From a virus, in the IMG/VR virus record IMGVR_UViG_3300031963_000908, positions 1 through 24,202 of that record: DNA of 24,202 bases. The stretch is one strand, 5' to 3'. Made by a program: the position numbers and the translations under genes. Below, piece after piece: positions 20,352 through 24,202 of the stretch; the first letter of the stretch is position 1; every line of letters begins with the position of its first letter. The notes under the pieces were generated by a model. That model searched no databases. It was given only the letters and a program-made list of their open reading frames with translations, and was not told where the DNA came from.

Positions 20352-21968
20352 CTATTGCGTCCATCCCGTAATAATCCCATTGCTTATGGTAACGGTATTA
20401 GTGGTGTAATTGGTTCCATTATAAGAAACAAAAACACGGTTAGTTGACAGACCGCCGCCAAGTCCCATTTCTTCGCGACTGTAAATTTGTTTCCACCTAT
20501 TAGTGAATGTTGTAGATGCTGGGTTTACCAATACCCACGTTTTTGATTGTTGGGGAGGAATCGTTGTAATAGTGCTTCCTTGAAATCTTAAAAAATTAAT
20601 GTTGTTAGAAGTGCTGTTGTTACGAATTGTAAATTGGTATCCATTTGGAAATATTGTTTGATTTCCTTGTTCCATTAATGATGTGTTTAAAACATTTCTA
20701 TTTGTTTCTAGCGGATTAATTTCATAATAGGCATTCCTATTGGTATTCAACAACGGATAATTGTTGGAAATAGAAACATTGGTCACGAGTGGCAATGATG
20801 CACCATCAACCACATTGCTAATATTCATTTCTTGAGAAGAAACCGATGGTATAAATTGCAATTCGTAAATATTTGTTTTTCCATCTATTGCAATAATTTT
20901 TCCGTCAATTTCTGCCATTCCTTGCAATCTATCGGTTGCTCCAAATTTTCCCGTGTAATAAGTGGTTTTATTTGAATTGTTTAAATTATATTGATAAATT
21001 TCACCATCTCCAAAAAAATACACATTGCCATTTGTGCTATAAACTCCGCTATACGAAAAATTACCCATATTTATAAAATCATGGTTAGTTAAATTATAAG
21101 CCCCACTAGGATTGCCAGAAACAAATGCGTAATTTTCATTTACACCAATAACATTATAAATCAAATTGGTTGTTGAGGTTCTGGTTGCTGAAAAGTTTGA
21201 AAGTGCAATTGTCCAAAAAACAGAATTAGATCCACTTAGTCCCGTCATTGCTCCCGCCAAAATTGTTCCAGCGGGATTGGTTTCCATGCGATAGATTGCA
21301 GCCGTATTAGCATTTGTGGGCGCTACGGTAACAACATCTACTTGTACATCATTGGTTAAATTGATTTTACTAATAGCCTCTGATGAAGGGGCACCACCTT
21401 TAGAGACATACATAAATGCACCAACTATCAAAGCTGGTCTATGCTGGGCTCCAGCATTTGTTGAAATAATACTTACAGAATAATTGGTCGGATTAATTCC
21501 AATAACTCGGTCATTCCTGCCACTAGCATACATGACATTGCGTTCAGAATTATATCTATAACCTCCATGTGCGGCATTGGCGTTTGTTATTATTAAATTT
21601 GTCTGCTGCGAAAGATTAAAAACATTGCTAAAGACAGCTAAAGAAACGGAATTATTAGTTGTTGGATCGGAATTTGCCAACCAAAGCCTGCCTTGTGGTG
21701 TCACTCCAGCATAAGTGTCTGGTATTGGAGTCCAACTGGTTTGCTGTGGATAAGTAACATCGTGACGGCGGGTAACAAATTGAAGAAATCCATTGGTTTG
21801 TCCAAAAGCATTGGTTCCAATAAACTCCTGAACATTTGTGGAAATTGGAGCCTGTTGCCAAAAATTTGTTGGAAAAACAACTCCACCATTTGTGTTAACC
21901 ATGACAGTTTGCTTCTGTCCGTAAGACGCCGAAACTAAAGCAAGTAAAATAATTAGAAAATATTTCAT
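20352..21968 (-). CDS. Secreted-type Asn/Thr-rich protein, possible fibre or adhesin
   Basis: This encodes 538 residues beginning with a clear signal peptide (MKYFLIILLALVSASYGQ, cleavage likely after about residue 16-18), which is unusual for a virion protein. The mature part is extremely rich in Asn and Thr, with about two dozen 'TN' pairs. It also has repeated beta-type units such as 'GRLWLANSDPTTNNSVSLAV' and 'IYQYNLNNSNKTTYYTGKFG', suggesting a beta-propeller or beta-solenoid. The gene is much more AT-rich than the neighbouring portal gene, a sign of recent acquisition. It overlaps the upstream short fibre-repeat gene in an ATGA arrangement. It could be a host-derived adhesin, a fibre tip or a secreted factor. 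Asn/Thr-rich secreted proteins are, in my experience, frequent in Verrucomicrobiota, which is only a hint. Confidence 0.72.
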   Translation of the reverse strand: MKYFLIILLALVSASYGQKQTVMVNTNGGVVFPTNFWQQAPISTNVQEFIGTNAFGQTNGFLQFVTRRHDVTYPQQTSWTPIPDTYAGVTPQGRLWLANSDPTTNNSVSLAVFSNVFNLSQQTNLIITNANAAHGGYRYNSERNVMYASGRNDRVIGINPTNYSVSIISTNAGAQHRPALIVGAFMYVSKGGAPSSEAISKINLTNDVQVDVVTVAPTNANTAAIYRMETNPAGTILAGAMTGLSGSNSVFWTIALSNFSATRTSTTNLIYNVIGVNENYAFVSGNPSGAYNLTNHDFINMGNFSYSGVYSTNGNVYFFGDGEIYQYNLNNSNKTTYYTGKFGATDRLQGMAEIDGKIIAIDGKTNIYELQFIPSVSSQEMNISNVVDGASLPLVTNVSISNNYPLLNTNRNAYYEINPLETNRNVLNTSLMEQGNQTIFPNGYQFTIRNNSTSNNINFLRFQGSTITTIPPQQSKTWVLVNPASTTFTNRWKQIYSREEMGLGGGLSTNRVFVSYNGTNYTTNTVTISNGIITGWTQ

Positions 21969-22195
21969 GGCACAATTTCCTCTATAAGTTGTCCTTCAGT
22001 TCCAGCCCTGTATCTGTGACGGACTCCATTAGAATCCCGAAAAATAATACCCTTGGAAGCATCGGTAATCTCTATATCTGAACCCCCAACCTTCTGTGCC
22101 GCCCCAACAATACGGCTATCATTACCTTCCGCATAGGTTCCTGCGGTGGTTCCTGCCACTACGGGCTGGGGGTAATATGCGGAGAGTAAGGCCAT
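21965..22195 (-). CDS. Short tail-fibre-repeat protein
   Basis: This encodes 76 residues. The segment 'AGTTAGTYAEGNDSRIVGAA' is a well-known short repeat of phage tail-fibre proteins. The remainder is a compact beta-type end with 'GGSDIEITDASKGIIFRDSN' and 'GVRHRYRAGTEGQLIEEIVP'. It may be the C-terminal part of a former longer fibre, or a small fibre-accessory protein. Its stop overlaps the start of the signal-peptide-bearing gene. It lies 55 bases after the gene ending at 22251. Confidence 0.72.
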   Translation of the reverse strand: MALLSAYYPQPVVAGTTAGTYAEGNDSRIVGAAQKVGGSDIEITDASKGIIFRDSNGVRHRYRAGTEGQLIEEIVP

Positions 22196-22215
22196 TTCTA
22201 TTTAGTATATTTGGA

Positions 22216-22269
22216 TTCGGGGTTCTAGGCGACTATTATGTTTCGGGGTTTCAGGGTTCGGGGTTCGGG
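22216..22269. repeat. Short TTCGGGG repeats
   Basis: The seven-base unit TTCGGGG stands at 22216, 22242 and 22257, with a near-copy at 22264. The spacing is irregular (26, 15 and 7 bases). They lie in the gap and last codons between two fibre-region genes, and the last two encode the repeated 'NPEP' end. The array is probably a slippage product and may not be functional. Confidence 0.45.
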
Positions 22270-22697
22270 CTGTTGAGATCCTGAACCGCTTCGCTTGAAG
22301 CCTCTTCAAACGATGCCGCAGGGCTTCCGAAGTTGGCCGCAGGCGCGGGCGTTGGATTCATCGCCCAGCCCAGCATCACGGATTCCAGCCATGTCTTGCA
22401 GGCGGTCATTTTCGCGCCGAGGGGCCTACCTGCTTGGAGCAATGCCATCTCAAAACGCTGGAGGGCGAGCGTCTGGTAGGGAGAGAAGTATTGGCTGACA
22501 GCCTCTTCTGCGGTCATCGTCGCCACAGGCGGCACACTCCAAGCCCCATCCTGCCACACGGCATTTGGTGACGGCGGTTCGGGGACTACAGCCCAATCAA
22601 AACGCTTGGGATTGTCGGCAAGCTGCCACGAGGCCATCTGCTCGCCAAGGTCGCGGACATCGTTGGGGTCGCTGATTCGGTAGTAGAGATTAGGCAT
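22251..22697 (-). CDS. Tail-fibre accessory / DUF4376-like protein
   Basis: This encodes 148 residues. The N-terminus (MPNLYYRISDPNDVRDLGEQ) and the Trp-rich 'VWQDGAWSVPPVATMTAEEA' are followed by a helical segment 'VSQYFSPYQTLALQRFEMAL' and 'LGWAMNPTPAP'. This resembles the small fibre-assembly or fibre-accessory proteins of tailed phages, which often carry a DUF4376-type end. The identification is from pattern, not from a search. The C-terminus is Pro/Ala-rich. It overlaps the adhesin gene at 22690 by eight bases and is probably translated with it. Confidence 0.6.
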   Translation of the reverse strand: MPNLYYRISDPNDVRDLGEQMASWQLADNPKRFDWAVVPEPPSPNAVWQDGAWSVPPVATMTAEEAVSQYFSPYQTLALQRFEMALLQAGRPLGAKMTACKTWLESVMLGWAMNPTPAPAANFGSPAASFEEASSEAVQDLNSPNPEP

Positions 22698-23358
22698 AAA
22701 CGCGGGGATGGTTGGCGACTGTCGCGCTGTTGTTGTTGGCGATGGTCAAGCCGCCGCGCACATCTTGGAGGTCGCGGATTAAGGGCGCGTAGAAGACAAG
22801 AGACTGCGGACGCACCTTGTCGCAGGTCATGCCAGCCGAAAGTGACTTAATCTCATCGGCGGTGAGGGCGGCTGACCAGACCCCGACTTCGGCCAATAAT
22901 CCAGACCAAGTCGCTGCCGCTGATGTGTTATTCGTAAGGTTTGCGCCTATATGGATGTTGGCAACAGTGGGAGGCGAGTATGATGTGGTATTTGAAGCAG
23001 ACGTTGAGTGATTCAAATATACTGTTCTTGAGGTAGTGGATTCAAATACTCCAGCGCCATGATTCCACACTTGATTGCTTACCGTTCCCGAGGCTGTCTC
23101 GGCTTGAACGGAAGTTGTTGCTCCGCCAAATCCGCCTCCGCTTAATGAAATGGCCCGCAAAACTTGAGCGCCTGAGGGTATAACAAGACGATACACTTCT
23201 CCGCCAGCCAGAGCCGTGTTTCCTATTTGAGCAATGACTCTTTGCGCTGTTGATACATTAGAATTAAACCATGCAGCGATTGTTAATGGCATACTGGTCA
23301 CAGGCGTGGAAGCTGTGGACAAATACTGACTGCTCGCGGCTGTAAAATTGTAAGCCAT
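22690..23358 (-). CDS. LamG / concanavalin-like adhesin
   Basis: This encodes 222 residues with the layout of a laminin-G-like jelly-roll domain. It begins 'MAYNFTAASSQYLSTASTPV' and continues with 'LTIAAWFNSNVSTAQRVIAQ' and 'SRTVYLNHSTSASNTTSY'. The typical end 'GLLAEVGVWSAALTADEIKS' is present. Such domains bind carbohydrates and are frequent at phage tail-fibre tips. A short C-terminal extension follows ('RPQSLVFYAPLIRDLQDVRG'). The start overlaps the previous gene's stop by one base (TAATG). It probably recognises host-surface glycan. No signal peptide is present. Confidence 0.83.
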   Translation of the reverse strand: MAYNFTAASSQYLSTASTPVTSMPLTIAAWFNSNVSTAQRVIAQIGNTALAGGEVYRLVIPSGAQVLRAISLSGGGFGGATTSVQAETASGTVSNQVWNHGAGVFESTTSRTVYLNHSTSASNTTSYSPPTVANIHIGANLTNNTSAAATWSGLLAEVGVWSAALTADEIKSLSAGMTCDKVRPQSLVFYAPLIRDLQDVRGGLTIANNNSATVANHPRVYA

Positions 23359-24202
23359 TACGCCGCGCTCCTTAACTCAACTGCGACCAACTCAATGTCC
23401 CCACTGGCTGAATCTGCGGCGTCTGCTCCGAGCCGTTGCACCCGCAAACGGAACAAGTCGCCAGCCGTGATGCCGTCGATGGCCGTGCAAGTGATGCTGC
23501 CCACGGCGACCACACCAGAGGTTGAGGCAACCGCAACTGTGGCAGCGGTGGCCGTGTCGAAAGAATCGCTGTCGAGGTCGGTCGTGCAACGCTCAAAGGC
23601 GACACTCCAGCGCACGTTGCCGCTGGTGGCCGTGGTTGCCATGAAGTCGAGATTGACGATCAAGCCGCTGCCGAGTGATGCGCCTTCGGGCATGATGCCG
23701 ACGAAGACAGCAGATTCGGTCGAGGCGTCATCGAAGTCGAGGACGGCGATGCTGTTGCGGGTGTCGAGAGTGGCGAAGCTGGTCGATGGCGGCTGGTTGT
23801 GTTCGGCAGTGAAGACGGCGTAGGTCTTCGTGCCGCCAGATCCTCCTCCAGATGCCGCCGCAAATGTTACCCCGCCCGATCCATTGGCCGTCAGCACATG
23901 GCCGTTGGTCGCGCCTGTGGCGGCGAGGGAGGTTAGTTCGTGGGAATGGTTGCCAGTGGCAACCGTGCCTGCGGTTGTGCCCGTGTTGAGTGTGGCGCTG
24001 TTGCCGAGGGTCGGTTTGTTAAGAATCTGCGCGTCACCGCTCGATGCGTTCCAGTCGGCGTTGACGTTTACTTCCGCGCCCGAAGCAATTCCGTCCAGCT
24101 TGGTCTTGTCCGCCGTGGACATGAAGCCAGCGACAGACTGTGTGGCGTCCGAGTGCGTGTGCGAGCTTGCCGCCGCGCCGACATCGGAGGGTGTGCCGTA
24201 GG
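23358..24202 (-). CDS. Tail-fibre protein (5' end missing)
   Basis: The frame stays open to the right edge, so only the C-terminal 281 codons are present. An internal ATG at 24122 is not the real start. The visible part has the typical fibre pieces 'HTHSDATQSVAGFMSTADKT', 'KLDGIASGAEVNVNADWNAS' and 'GNHSHELTS', common in phage collar or tail fibres. The C-terminus is a beta-rich section with 'GGGSGGTKTYAVFTAEHNQP' and 'VRWSVAFERCTTDLDSDSFD'. It is encoded by GC-rich DNA, in contrast to the AT-rich gene at 20352-21968. It should be the main or shaft part of the fibre, acting with the LamG protein next to it. Confidence 0.85.
   Translation of the reverse strand, partial: YGTPSDVGAAASSHTHSDATQSVAGFMSTADKTKLDGIASGAEVNVNADWNASSGDAQILNKPTLGNSATLNTGTTAGTVATGNHSHELTSLAATGATNGHVLTANGSGGVTFAAASGGGSGGTKTYAVFTAEHNQPPSTSFATLDTRNSIAVLDFDDASTESAVFVGIMPEGASLGSGLIVNLDFMATTATSGNVRWSVAFERCTTDLDSDSFDTATAATVAVASTSGVVAVGSITCTAIDGITAGDLFRLRVQRLGADAADSASGDIELVAVELRSAA

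Overview
This window is a stretch of a tailed double-stranded DNA phage genome. It is either a free phage or a metagenomic phage contig. I see no integrase, tRNA, rRNA, attachment site or bacterial housekeeping gene. Coding density is very high, and many genes are joined by ATGA or GTGA start/stop overlaps. The head genes (portal 18038-20308, scaffold-like 16348-17673, major capsid-like 14914-16140) and the lack of any tape-measure or long-tail gene suggest a podovirus-like particle. This is an inference, because the terminase and any replication polymerase lie outside the window. Host: an Asn/Thr-rich secreted protein and A/T-rich leaders without Shine-Dalgarno sites on the head genes hint at a Verrucomicrobiota- or Bacteroidota-like host, but nothing here is decisive.

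Layout, following transcription of the minus strand from the right end: a truncated tail-fibre gene (23358-24202), a LamG-like adhesin (22690-23358), a fibre-accessory-like gene (22251-22697), a short fibre-repeat protein (21965-22195) and a signal-peptide-bearing Asn/Thr-rich protein (20352-21968). Next come portal, a small protein, scaffold-like protein and capsid, then a small acidic protein and a repeat-containing structural protein (13913-14569). A lysis block follows: three membrane proteins (13644-13916, 13343-13627, 13005-13346), a small protein, and a CHAP endolysin (12125-12820). After it come a zinc-ribbon microprotein, an acidic small protein, a DUF4406-DUF6378-like fusion, a calcineurin-type phosphoesterase and a DNA-binding helix-turn-helix protein (10067-10357).

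The only plus-strand block is 6855-10083: a 715-residue protein of virion-like character, a 79-residue protein and a DUF6734-like glycosyltransferase. It ends in a strong intrinsic terminator (10100-10129) that lies inside the convergent helix-turn-helix gene. On its left side a minus-strand intrinsic terminator (6691-6728) is followed at once by a minus-strand promoter (6658-6684).

That promoter starts the left minus-strand operon. It encodes an OB-like DNA-binding candidate, a SWIM zinc-finger protein, several very small or strongly basic proteins, a PD-(D/E)XK nuclease with an iron-sulphur-type cysteine set, a phage endonuclease VII-like HNH nuclease, a second glycosyltransferase, and two or three further structural proteins running off the left edge. 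The nuclease, OB-like and SWIM genes look like a recombination or DNA-repair module. The glycosyltransferases probably modify virion, DNA or host-surface glycans. Four genes shorter than about 75 codons, or hidden in longer open frames, are annotated here by direct translation (1-124, 5281-5493, 5609-5767, 11973-12128).
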